Origin: Pseudomonas sp. TNT3 | GTDB lineage: Bacteria > Pseudomonadota > Gammaproteobacteria > Pseudomonadales > Pseudomonadaceae | Reading direction: 5' to 3' | Length of the DNA stretch: 64,000 bases | NCBI RefSeq assembly: GCF_010095445.2 | Contig: NZ_WFGV02000008.1 | Location: 1 to 64,000, forward strand | Shown: positions 1 through 7,485 of the stretch, one piece after another | Position numbering within the stretch: the first letter of the stretch is position 1 | How the letters are laid out: the number at the start of each line of letters is the position of its first letter | The notes under the pieces: generated by a model | Told to the model about the DNA's origin: nothing | Databases searched by the model: none | The model's input: the letters and a program-made list of their open reading frames with translations, nothing else | Made by a program: the position numbers and the translations under genes

Positions 1-132
1 GAGCAGTCGGCCGGCCGCGTTGAGCAGCGCAGCACGCGCGCGGTCATCGGTGCCCAGCCCGAACCGAATCTTTCCCTCCGGGTGCAATACGTCGTTCTGA
101 TAGTGCAGGGCGATCACCACCGGCGCGTTCAT
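1..132 (-). CDS. Cysteine hydrolase (isochorismatase-like), N-terminal fragment
   Basis: Partial: the first 44 residues are present and the gene continues beyond the left edge. The ATG at 132 overlaps the stop of the dioxygenase beta gene (ATGA), so it is the last visible member of the catabolic operon. The segment ALHYQNDVLHPEGKI fits the first strand and loop of isochorismatase-like cysteine hydrolases, which cleave amides, N-carbamoyl groups or vinyl ethers with an Asp-Lys-Cys triad. In most members this strand reads V-I-D-M-Q-N-D; here the triad-Asp position appears to be His (A-L-H-Y-Q-N-D). That is either a divergent subfamily or a change of mechanism. Lys and Cys lie outside the window. 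A hydrolase after a ring dioxygenase would suit opening of an amide or lactam. The family call is from a short N-terminus only. Confidence 0.6.
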   Translation of the reverse strand, partial: MNAPVVIALHYQNDVLHPEGKIRFGLGTDDRARAALLNAAGRLL

Positions 133-665
133 CACACGAACACCTCAAGATTGGCGAACACGTCGTTGCAGTTGATCAGGTCCACGCGCTTGAGCTGGAT
201 CTGCCAGCCACCACCGTCCTGAGCGGCCAATTTATAGGTGTAGCGACCGGCGAGCTGGCGCTGTTCCAGGCGCCATTCGCTGTACTGGAAGCTCGCGCTG
301 ATCACCAGCAGGCCCTCGGCATCGAGCCCCTCGACCATCACGTTGCCGACCAGGTGCGCGGTTTGGGTTTGGGGTTGCTGGGACCAGTTGCGAGCGTTCT
401 CCACCCGCCGGATCCGCACCTCGCGCAGCATGCGGTTTTCCCAGAACAGCGAGATATGGTCGAACGGGTTGGCCTGCTCGTGCTTGTGCGGCACCCAGTA
501 CATACCGGTGTCGGTGAACAGCTTGTCCCACTCCCAGAAACGCCGCTCATCCAGCAGGCGCGCCTCCCGGTAAAGAAATTGTTCGAGCTGGCGCAGGGTC
601 TCGACGGGCACATGGGCGGGGGTCAACTGGCGGGTGTCGACGTCGATTCGGCGGTCAAGCAGCAT
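132..665 (-). CDS. Aromatic-ring-hydroxylating dioxygenase, beta (small) subunit
   Basis: A 177-residue protein of the NTF2-like fold used by small subunits of ring-hydroxylating dioxygenases. It would sit in an alpha3beta3 hexamer with the product of the preceding gene and play a structural role. Seen: an N-terminal QFLYREARLLDERRFWEWDKLF helix (first 20 residues matter), then MYWVPH and the family-typical segment around LREVRIRRVENARNW. Length is usual for the family (160-190). The ATG lies 11 nt inside the alpha subunit gene, so the two are translationally coupled. It differs from the antB product elsewhere in the window, so this is a second, distinct dioxygenase. The substrate cannot be read from the sequence. 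Confidence 0.9.
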   Translation of the reverse strand: MLLDRRIDVDTRQLTPAHVPVETLRQLEQFLYREARLLDERRFWEWDKLFTDTGMYWVPHKHEQANPFDHISLFWENRMLREVRIRRVENARNWSQQPQTQTAHLVGNVMVEGLDAEGLLVISASFQYSEWRLEQRQLAGRYTYKLAAQDGGGWQIQLKRVDLINCNDVFANLEVFV

Positions 666-1986
666 GGGTGCTCTCCTTGGCGATCAGGGTGGCGGTCATG
701 AACTGTTTCCAGGCGGCGAACTGGTTGCGCATCGGCAGTTCGCTGGTGCCGTTGGTGGACACCGCGCCGTCGTCCAGCAGCTGATCGGTACCGACGTAGC
801 GGTGCATGCTGATCCACTCGCCACCGCGGGTCATGTTGCCTTCCTGGCAGCGCGCATAAACCTCAACATCGTCGGGCATCACGTTGGAGGAGGGCGAGTT
901 GATGACGTTGGCGTAGGTCAGCGCGCGATCGAACACGGCCTCCGGCGCACCTTTGCAGCGGAAGGTCTGGATCTCGACCATGGTCTGGTCGACGGCGATC
1001 GGGCGGATCACCCGGAATTGCATGAACACCGTGTGCGGCGAGCCGCTGCCGTAGATCACCGTGTTGTGGCGGTTCATGCCCAGGATCTCCTTGGCACGCT
1101 GTTCGCCGTAGGCCTGGCTCAGGCATTCGAAATGAGCGCGGGAGACCTCGTCGCGCTCGGCGGCGGCCGGGTCGAAGATGGCTTCCATGTAGCCGTGGCC
1201 GTTGTGGTAGGCGCGCAGCTCGAGCTTTTCCCAGAAGTCATAGGGCTCGCCGTTGCCGTCCATGATCAGCAGCTCGAAGGGCATTTCACCGATGGCTTCG
1301 GCTTCGCCACGCGCAGCGTCAACCGACGATTCGTGGGTCACGCGAGCGTGCATGGTGTCGTGCAGGTTCTCGTAGAACACCTTCCAGTTCGAGCGTTGCT
1401 TGACGCGGAAAATGCCGCCCGCCACTTCGACTTCACCGACCGGTGAGCGGTCGCACAGGTTGTCGATGGAGGTGATGACGCCGCCCAGAAATGCTTTCAG
1501 GTCCGGTCCGAATGCTGCCTGGCTGGCAAACACAAACCCGCGATAGGTGTCGACGCGGGCCACACTGGCCATGGAGAAATCCGGATGTTTGGGGTCGTAG
1601 CAGGTGCCTTCGAAACCGCTCTTGAGCGGCGCCGACAGATGCTGGCCGTCGAGCTTGAAGGTCCAGGCGTGGTACGGGCAGCGGAAGAATTTGCCGACAC
1701 TGCCGTCACCGTCGGCCACCAGTTTCGCGCCCTTGTGCGGGCAGCGGTTGTACAGCACGCTGACTTGCTGATTGGCGCCGCGCACCATGATGACATCCTG
1801 ATCACCGATGCGCGTGGTGTGGTAGTCGCCGGGGTTCTTGACCTGGCTTTCGTGGCCGACGTAGATCCAGGCGTTGCCGTAGATGCGCTCCATTTCCAGC
1901 TTGAACAGGGTCGGGTCGGTGTAGACGCTCTTGTGAACGCTGTCCTCGCGGATCAAGGCAGCGATTTGCTCATTGGTCGGTATCAC
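655..1986 (-). CDS. Aromatic-ring-hydroxylating dioxygenase, alpha (large) subunit
   Basis: A 443-residue catalytic subunit. The Rieske [2Fe-2S] centre is Cys82-x-His84 and Cys103-x2-His106. The mononuclear iron site is Glu206-Asn207 followed by Asp210, His213 and His218, with a third iron ligand near Asp372/373. The enzyme should add O2 across an aromatic or heteroaromatic ring using electrons from the reductase encoded just upstream. I chose the GTG at 1986 because GAGGAC sits 5 nt before it; longer readings add low-complexity Arg-rich sequence that belongs to another frame. The stop overlaps the beta gene by 11 nt. It is clearly separate from AntA in the same window. With the LIV-type transporter, alpha/beta hydrolase and cysteine hydrolase it may form an upper pathway that ends in anthranilate (inference). 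Confidence 0.92.
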   Translation of the reverse strand: MIPTNEQIAALIREDSVHKSVYTDPTLFKLEMERIYGNAWIYVGHESQVKNPGDYHTTRIGDQDVIMVRGANQQVSVLYNRCPHKGAKLVADGDGSVGKFFRCPYHAWTFKLDGQHLSAPLKSGFEGTCYDPKHPDFSMASVARVDTYRGFVFASQAAFGPDLKAFLGGVITSIDNLCDRSPVGEVEVAGGIFRVKQRSNWKVFYENLHDTMHARVTHESSVDAARGEAEAIGEMPFELLIMDGNGEPYDFWEKLELRAYHNGHGYMEAIFDPAAAERDEVSRAHFECLSQAYGEQRAKEILGMNRHNTVIYGSGSPHTVFMQFRVIRPIAVDQTMVEIQTFRCKGAPEAVFDRALTYANVINSPSSNVMPDDVEVYARCQEGNMTRGGEWISMHRYVGTDQLLDDGAVSTNGTSELPMRNQFAAWKQFMTATLIAKESTHAA

Positions 1987-2003
1987 GGGATGTCCTCGGC
2001 TTG

Positions 2004-2948
2004 TCACAGATCGAGCACCAGCAGCGCGCTGCTGGCACGGGAGACACAGGTACAGAAACTGCCGCTGGCGCGGTCGCGCGCCGACAGGCAGATGTCGCGG
2101 TGATCGGGCTGACCGTCGATGACCTGGGCGACGCACACGCCACAGTCACCTCGCCGGCAATCGAACATCGGGTCCAGGCCAGCCGCGAGCATGGCGTCCA
2201 GCACGCTTTGCCCGGAGGCGACTTGCAGGCTCACGCCGCTCTCGCGCAGGTGCACCTCAAAACCGTGATCACCGGCCATTTCCAGGGCGCCGCTGAACAG
2301 TTCGTAATGCAGGTGATCTTCGGCCCAACCCTGATCGCGGGCGCAGGCCAGTACGCTGTTGAGCAGGGCGGTCGGGCCGCAGATGTAGAGGTGCAGGCCC
2401 GGTCTTGGCGAGGCCAGGATTTCGGGGGCCGGGAAGCGCTTTTGCGGGTCGCCGCCGCTGATCCAGCAGTGGTGGTCCAGGCAGGCGCGGGCCTCTGGCA
2501 GATACGCCATCTGCACTTCATCACGACCGGCGTAGTGCAGGGTGAACGGCTTGCCCGCTGCTTGCAGCGATCTGGCCATGCTCAACATGGGCGTGATGCC
2601 GATGCCACCGGCGATCAGCAGGGCGTGTTCGGTGTTTTCACACAGCGGGAAGTGGTTGCGTGGTGCATCGGCCAGCAGTTCATCGCCGACCTTGAGCGAG
2701 TGCACCCAGCGCGATCCCCCTGTGCTCGTCTCTTCGAGCTGGACGGCGATTTCGTAGTGCTCGCCGTCAGGCAGGTTGACCAGGGAATAGGCACGGCGTT
2801 GGGCGCGATGGCCAGGGACATGCAACTCAAGGTGCGCCCCGGCGGTGAAGCCCGGCAGTCTCTGCGCGTTGCTGGATACCAGCAACATGCGGCGGATTCT
2901 GGGGGTCAAGGACTCGATCTGTTGGACCCTGAGCGAGAGGCTGGACAT
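2004..2948 (-). CDS. Phthalate-dioxygenase-type reductase (FMN/NAD(P)H and C-terminal 2Fe-2S)
   Basis: A 314-residue class IA oxygenase reductase resembling VanB and phthalate dioxygenase reductase. Order of domains: flavin-binding barrel (about 1-105, with RRAYSLVN near 50), NAD(P)H-binding domain (about 110-225, GGIGITPMLSMARSL), and a C-terminal plant-type ferredoxin with Cys264, Cys269, Cys272 and a fourth cysteine near 300. It would pass electrons from NAD(P)H to the Rieske centre of the dioxygenase encoded 17 nt downstream. The ATG at 2948 is preceded by AGGA at suitable spacing; a TTG two codons earlier is possible. A large REP-type inverted repeat separates it from the hydrolase gene, so it may be the first gene of its own transcription unit. 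Confidence 0.9.
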   Translation of the reverse strand: MSSLSLRVQQIESLTPRIRRMLLVSSNAQRLPGFTAGAHLELHVPGHRAQRRAYSLVNLPDGEHYEIAVQLEETSTGGSRWVHSLKVGDELLADAPRNHFPLCENTEHALLIAGGIGITPMLSMARSLQAAGKPFTLHYAGRDEVQMAYLPEARACLDHHCWISGGDPQKRFPAPEILASPRPGLHLYICGPTALLNSVLACARDQGWAEDHLHYELFSGALEMAGDHGFEVHLRESGVSLQVASGQSVLDAMLAAGLDPMFDCRRGDCGVCVAQVIDGQPDHRDICLSARDRASGSFCTCVSRASSALLVLDL

Positions 2949-3052
2949 ACGCAATTCCTGTCTGAATTCGTAGCCACTGTATGAAGCTTGAGGGGGTCAA
3001 AAAAGCCGCAAACGGCAAACCGGTAGCCACTTCTGGCGAGAGTGATCACGAA

Positions 3053-3239
3053 GCCGATCTTTCAAGCTGCACCGCAACCTGTAGCAGCTGGCGAAGCCTG
3101 CGTTCGGCTGCGAAGCAGTCGCTGGGTCAGGCAGTGCGGTGCATCAAGTAAACCGGGTTTTCAGTATTCACGACTGCTTCGCAGCCGAACGCAGGCTTCG
3201 CCAGCTGCTACAGGTTCTGGTGCGGCTTGAAAGATCGGC
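3053..3239. repeat. REP/BIME-type inverted repeat with about 69-bp arms
   Basis: The arms at 3053-3121 and 3171-3239 are reverse complements with only about three mismatches. The core, starting cctgtagcagctggcgaagc, recurs at 28126, 48556 and 57526. This element fills most of the 306-bp gap between the hydrolase and reductase genes, both on the minus strand. Such elements in Pseudomonas can act as mRNA 3' stabilisers or weak terminators. Confidence 0.85.
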
Positions 3240-3254
3240 ATCAACGCAATCGGA

Positions 3255-4049
3255 TTAACGCTTCAAATAGGCGAGCAGGGCGCGCAACTGTTCGCCATCC
3301 GCCCGGGCCAGGTCGTCCAGCACTGCAAAGTGATGACGCCCCGCAAGCTCGACAAGGCTCACGGCCTGCCCGGCCTCGTGACAGGCACTGGCGTAGTCGC
3401 GTGAGTGCCGGATCAGTTCCGGTAATTCATCGGCGCCCACGGTCAGCAATAACGGCGCGCCATCGCCGATCAGCCGCTGGGGGCTGTAGCGCTGGATGTC
3501 TTCTGCGCTCAGTTGCAGCTTGTCGTTCAGCCAGCAGCGACTGATGGGGTCCAGTTCCATCAGGCCGCTGATGGGCATGGCCAGCGTCACCAGCGGATGC
3601 TGGCGATACAGCGCAGTCAGATGCCCGCCCGCCGAGTGTCCGCACAGCACCACCTGCTGACCGATGTTCAAGGCTTCGCGATGCGTCAGCAGATAGTCCA
3701 GTGCCTTGCCGATTTGCCCGACGATGGTGCCCATGCTCGCTTCGGGCGCCAGGGTGTATTCCAGCAATCCGACATTGAACCCGGCTTCGATCAGGCCTTC
3801 GGCGACGAAGGCATAGTCGTCCTTGTCCGAGGCCTGCCAGTAACCGCCATGAATGAACAGCAATGTCGGCGCCCCGGCATCCGCCTGGGCATACCAGTCG
3901 AAACGCTCGCGCAGGGCCTCGCCATACGGCACGTCTCGTTGCCAGGCATGGCGTGCGTAGGTCTCGGCGCTGCACTGGCGAAAACGCTGCATGATCTGTG
4001 GAAAATCACCCACGGCGGCAACATTGTTGTAGGCCTGATCGAGGTTCAT
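3255..4049 (-). CDS. Alpha/beta hydrolase, esterase/aryl-formamidase-like
   Basis: A 264-residue serine hydrolase. The oxyanion motif HGGYW (67-71) and nucleophile elbow GHSAGG (Ser139) are plain, and a His near the C-terminus (GRHHFAVLDDL) fits the triad. HGGYW with this length is the pattern of KynB/AFMID-like arylformamidases and HSL-type esterases. Arylformamidases release formate from N-formylkynurenine or N-formylanthranilate, which would suit a route ending in anthranilate. That assignment is inference; a carboxylesterase is equally possible. It lies 6 nt downstream of the LivF-type ATPase gene and appears to end the transporter operon before the REP repeat. Confidence 0.85.
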   Translation of the reverse strand: MNLDQAYNNVAAVGDFPQIMQRFRQCSAETYARHAWQRDVPYGEALRERFDWYAQADAGAPTLLFIHGGYWQASDKDDYAFVAEGLIEAGFNVGLLEYTLAPEASMGTIVGQIGKALDYLLTHREALNIGQQVVLCGHSAGGHLTALYRQHPLVTLAMPISGLMELDPISRCWLNDKLQLSAEDIQRYSPQRLIGDGAPLLLTVGADELPELIRHSRDYASACHEAGQAVSLVELAGRHHFAVLDDLARADGEQLRALLAYLKR

Positions 4050-4055
4050 GGCGGC

Positions 4056-4742
4056 TCACACTCCCAGGTAGCGTTGCGACAGTTCCGGTTGTGCCGCCAG
4101 TTCCAGCGGTGTGCCGTCCCAGACCTGGCGTCCCTTTTCGATAATGTGATGACGGTCGACCACCCGCGCCATTTCCTTGAGGTTCTTGTCGATCACCAGA
4201 ATCGTCTCGCCCTCGGCCTTGAGCGTGGCCAGGCAACGCCAGATCTGCTCGCGAATGATCGGTGCCAGGCCTTCAGTGGCTTCGTCGAGAATCAGCAGGC
4301 TGGGGTTGGTCAGCAGTGCGCGACCGACCACCAGCATCTGTTGCTCGCCGCCCGACAGGGTGCGCGACAGCTGGTCCTGGCGTTCCAGCAAACGCGGGAA
4401 CAGTTCATAGACCCGCGCCAGGTCCCACTTGCCCCGCGTGGCGGTGGCCAGCAGGTTTTCCCGCACGCTCAAGGTGCCGAAGGCGCGGCGGCCCTCCGGC
4501 ACCAGCCCGAGGCCCGCCTTGGCGATGCGAAAGGGCGCTGCACCGCGCATTTCCATGCCGTTGATGCGGATGCTGCCGGCACTGGGCTTGAGTAATCCCA
4601 TGATCGATTTGACCGTGGTGGTCTTGCCCATGCCGTTGCGGCCGATCAGCGATACCACCTGGCCTTGCTCGATGCTCAGGTGCATGTCGAACAGCACCTG
4701 GCTCAAGCCGTAGCCCGCTTTCAAGCCTTGAACTTCAAGCAT
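4056..4742 (-). CDS. Branched-chain amino-acid-type ABC transporter ATP-binding protein (LivF type)
   Basis: A 228-residue ATPase. Walker A is GRNGMGKTT (about 34-42), the signature is LSGGEQQM (about 134), and Walker B is LLILDEATEGLAP. The short length and start (MLEVQGLKAGYG) are typical of LivF. With the adjacent LivG, LivM and LivH homologues and the binding protein it makes a complete HAAT-family importer at the inner membrane. The start codon overlaps the end of the LivG gene by 8 nt (ATGCTTGA). HAAT transporters carry many substrates besides Leu/Ile/Val, including urea, amides and aromatic acids, and the catabolic setting argues for an aromatic substrate here. Confidence 0.95.
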   Translation of the reverse strand: MLEVQGLKAGYGLSQVLFDMHLSIEQGQVVSLIGRNGMGKTTTVKSIMGLLKPSAGSIRINGMEMRGAAPFRIAKAGLGLVPEGRRAFGTLSVRENLLATATRGKWDLARVYELFPRLLERQDQLSRTLSGGEQQMLVVGRALLTNPSLLILDEATEGLAPIIREQIWRCLATLKAEGETILVIDKNLKEMARVVDRHHIIEKGRQVWDGTPLELAAQPELSQRYLGV

Positions 4743-5484
4743 GTTCTTCTCCCAGGTAAGCGGCCCGCACTTGCGGATCGTTGCGCACTTGCTCGACGCT
4801 GCCGGTCAGCACCGTCTGGCCGTACACCAACACCGTAATGCGGTCGGCGAGGGCGAATACCGCGTCCATGTCGTGTTCAACCAGCAGGATTGCGTAGCGG
4901 CCCTTGAGGCTTTGCAGCAGCTCGGTCATGCGCGCGGATTCGTCGGCGCCCATCCCGGCCATCGGCTCATCGAGCAACAGCACCGACGCTTCCTGTGCCA
5001 GTGCCAAGGCGATCTCCAATTGCCGCCGTTCGCCATGGGACAGCTCGTGGACCGGGTCTTGCGCGCGAGGGCCCAGGCCCACCTGCTGCAAATAGCCCAG
5101 CGCCGGTTCCAGCAGGCGGGTGTCGCGGCTCAACGGACGCCACATGCCGAACGCCTTGCCTTCGCGGGCGGCGATGGCCAGGGCGATGTTCTCCAGCAGC
5201 GTAAACTCGGTGTACAGCTGACTCACCTGGAAAGCCCGTGCCAGACCCAGGCGCGGCCGTTGCCAGGCCGGTATGCGAGTGATGTCCTTGCCGTTGAGGT
5301 GGACCTGGCCTTGGTCGGGGAAAATCTCCCCGGCGATCTGCGCGATCAGCGTGGATTTACCGGCGCCGTTAGGGCCGATGATGGCGTGCAATTCACCCTT
5401 GGCCAATTCAAGGCTGGCGCCGTTGGTGGCTTTCACTGCACCGAAGGATTTGTACAAATCACGAATCGACAGTTGCGAGCTCAT
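4735..5484 (-). CDS. Branched-chain amino-acid-type ABC transporter ATP-binding protein (LivG type)
   Basis: A 249-residue ATPase. Walker A is GPNGAGKST, the signature is LSHGERRQLEIA, and Walker B is LLLDEPMAGMG. The C-terminal tail (VRAAYLGEE) is typical of LivG. I chose the ATG at 5484 (MSSQLSIRDLYKSFG); the reading frame continues upstream only as shadow sequence of the permease gene. The start overlaps the LivM stop as ATGA. It pairs with the LivF homologue to drive the importer. Confidence 0.95.
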   Translation of the reverse strand: MSSQLSIRDLYKSFGAVKATNGASLELAKGELHAIIGPNGAGKSTLIAQIAGEIFPDQGQVHLNGKDITRIPAWQRPRLGLARAFQVSQLYTEFTLLENIALAIAAREGKAFGMWRPLSRDTRLLEPALGYLQQVGLGPRAQDPVHELSHGERRQLEIALALAQEASVLLLDEPMAGMGADESARMTELLQSLKGRYAILLVEHDMDAVFALADRITVLVYGQTVLTGSVEQVRNDPQVRAAYLGEEHA

Positions 5485-6497
5485 GGGCGTGCCTCCACGG
5501 CGACGTTCGGTTTGACGGCCACCACCTTCGGTTTGCGCTGCAACACGCTCAGCAGCAATCCGTAAACGCCTTTCTTGCCGAACAGCACCACCAGTAGCAA
5601 CAGGGGACCGAAGATCAACATCCAGTGTTCGGTCCATTGGCTCAGTACCTGTTCCAGGCCCAGGTAGGTGGCCGCGCCCAGCAGTGGGCCGATCAGGGTC
5701 CCGACGCCGCCGAGGATCACCATCGCCATCAGCTCGCCGGACTTGTGCCAGGCGCCCATGTCGGGGCTGACGAACAGTGCGTAGTTGGCCCACAGAATCC
5801 CTGCCAGGGCACCGCCGGTGCCGGCGATCACAAACGCCGTCAGGCGGTAGCGCAAGGGTTTGAAGCCCAGGCTGACGCTGCGCCGCTCGCTCTGCTTGAG
5901 CCCGCGCAGCACGTAACCGAAACGCGAATTGACCAGCCGCCGGCACAGCAGCAACCAGCCGGCCAGCAGCGCTACGCACAGGTAATAGAAGTGGTTGGGG
6001 TCACCCAGGTCCAGTGTGCCGAGGGTATTGCGCCCGTTGAGCAGAATGCCGTCGTCGCCGCCATACAGCGACAGCGATCCGAGCACGAAATAGAGCATCT
6101 GGCCGAACGCCAGGGTGATCATGATGAACTGCACACCGCTGGTGCGCAGCGACAGATAACCCACCAGCAGCGAGAGCAGCGCACACACCAGCAGGGCCAG
6201 CGGCCACACCACCAGCGCGCTGTTGCTGCCTTGCCAGCCCCACAGCGGCATGCCTTGCGAGGTGTGAAAGGCAACGATGCCGACGATGTATCCGCCCAGG
6301 CTGAAGAACGCGGCATGGCCGAAGCTGACCATGGCGCCGTAACCGATCAGCAGGTCCAGGCTGACAGCCGCCATGCCGTAGATCGCCAGGCGGGTGAAAA
6401 AGCTGACCAGATAAGGTTCGTGTAACCAGTGGGCCAGCAGCGGCATGCAGGCGAAGGTCGCCAGGCACGCAAGGTCGATGATGAGACGGGGTGACAT
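5481..6497 (-). CDS. Branched-chain amino-acid-type ABC transporter permease (LivM type)
   Basis: A 338-residue inner-membrane permease with about ten hydrophobic segments. The family motif GYGAMVSFGHAAFFSLGGY (about 50-70) marks the LivHM family, and the EAA-like cytoplasmic loop is near ALRGLKQSERRSVSLG. A strong Shine-Dalgarno, GAGGAGA, precedes the ATG at 6497. The gene overlaps LivG by 4 nt and follows LivH by 10 nt, so the operon is tightly coupled. With LivH it forms the transmembrane pore. Confidence 0.94.
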   Translation of the reverse strand: MSPRLIIDLACLATFACMPLLAHWLHEPYLVSFFTRLAIYGMAAVSLDLLIGYGAMVSFGHAAFFSLGGYIVGIVAFHTSQGMPLWGWQGSNSALVVWPLALLVCALLSLLVGYLSLRTSGVQFIMITLAFGQMLYFVLGSLSLYGGDDGILLNGRNTLGTLDLGDPNHFYYLCVALLAGWLLLCRRLVNSRFGYVLRGLKQSERRSVSLGFKPLRYRLTAFVIAGTGGALAGILWANYALFVSPDMGAWHKSGELMAMVILGGVGTLIGPLLGAATYLGLEQVLSQWTEHWMLIFGPLLLLVVLFGKKGVYGLLLSVLQRKPKVVAVKPNVAVEARP

Positions 6498-6507
6498 AGC
6501 GTTCTCC

Positions 6508-7419
6508 TCAGGCGCGGGCCGGCAGCAGGCCGCGCGGACGCACCAGCAGCACCAGGGCCATGACGATGTAGGCGCTGGCGGAAATCAGCCCGGCGCTCAG
6601 GGTGCTGCTGGTGTCGCTGGGCAGCAGTTGGTCCAGCAACGGCGGAATGTAGGCACGGCCCAGGCTGTCGACCATGCCGATCAGCAAGGCGCCCACCAGC
6701 GCACCGCGCACCGAGCCGACGCCGCCGACGACGATGACCACGAAGGTGGTAATCAGGATCTTCTCGCCCATGCCGATCTCCACCGACAGCAACGGTGCCG
6801 CCATGAAACCGGCCAGCCCGCACAGCACGCAGCCAAAGACAAACACCAGGGTGTACAGCCGGGCGATGTTGACGCCCAGTGCACCGACCATTTCATGGTC
6901 GTCGGCGCCGGCGCGAATCAGCATGCCCAGGCGCGTGTGGTTGATCAGCAGCCACATGCCGATCGCCACGAGCAGCCCGGCGGCGATAAACAGCAGCCGG
7001 CTGACCGGGTACATCAAACCCGGCAGCACTTCGACAAAGCTTGAATACCACTCAGGCGTGGGCATTGCCGGTGGGCTGCGGCCGAAGATCAGGGTCAGCA
7101 GTTCGTTGCTGAAGAACACCACGGCCAGGGTCGCCAGCACCTGATCCAGGTGATCGCGTTGGTAGAGGCGGCGCATGATCGAGGTTTCGATCAGCACGCC
7201 GTAGCAGGCCGAGCCGATCAGCGCCGCCAGGCCACCCAGCCAGAACGAACCGGTGGCCATGGCGGTGTAGGCGGCGCAGAAGGCGCCCACCATGTAAAAG
7301 GCACCATGGGCGAGGTTGATCACGCCCATGATGCCGAAAATCAGGGTCAGGCCGGAGGCCAGCAGAAACAGCAAAGCGCTGTATTGCAGGCCGTTGAGAA
7401 TCTGTTCGAGCAATAACAT
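6508..7419 (-). CDS. Branched-chain amino-acid-type ABC transporter permease (LivH type)
   Basis: A 303-residue permease with eight or nine hydrophobic segments. Seen: SGLTLIFGIMGVINLAHGAFYM near the N-terminus (the LivH hallmark, quoted in part) and GRSPPAMPTPEW in a periplasmic loop. I prefer the ATG at 7419 because AGGAA lies 8 nt before it; the ATG at 7434 would place that same sequence inside the coding region and has no ribosome site of its own. A terminator-like hairpin separates it from the binding-protein gene upstream, which suggests that fewer transcripts reach the permease genes than the binding protein. Confidence 0.93.
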   Translation of the reverse strand: MLLLEQILNGLQYSALLFLLASGLTLIFGIMGVINLAHGAFYMVGAFCAAYTAMATGSFWLGGLAALIGSACYGVLIETSIMRRLYQRDHLDQVLATLAVVFFSNELLTLIFGRSPPAMPTPEWYSSFVEVLPGLMYPVSRLLFIAAGLLVAIGMWLLINHTRLGMLIRAGADDHEMVGALGVNIARLYTLVFVFGCVLCGLAGFMAAPLLSVEIGMGEKILITTFVVIVVGGVGSVRGALVGALLIGMVDSLGRAYIPPLLDQLLPSDTSSTLSAGLISASAYIVMALVLLVRPRGLLPARA

Positions 7420-7435
7420 GACTGCGTTCCTCATG

Positions 7436-7463
7436 AAAACGCCCCGCAGGTGTTCTGCGGGGC
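7436..7463 (-). terminator. Attenuator/terminator between binding-protein and permease genes
   Basis: Perfect 9-bp stem gccccgcag / ctgcggggc with a 5-nt loop, followed on the minus strand by GTTTTC. It lies between the binding-protein stop and the LivH start. This is a common arrangement for making more periplasmic binding protein than membrane components. The short T tract suggests partial read-through. Confidence 0.75.
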
Positions 7464-7485
7464 GAGGACGGGGCTCAGAGACCGG

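Noticed and set aside
2001..2984. 327-codon plus-strand frame over the reductase gene
   Set aside because: Antisense to a reductase with complete cofactor motifs; Gln/His/Ala-rich sequence without domains.
3053..3239. Possible CRISPR array or insertion sequence at the large inverted repeat
   Set aside because: Only two inverted arms with no regular spacers and no transposase; the core recurs elsewhere as a REP element.
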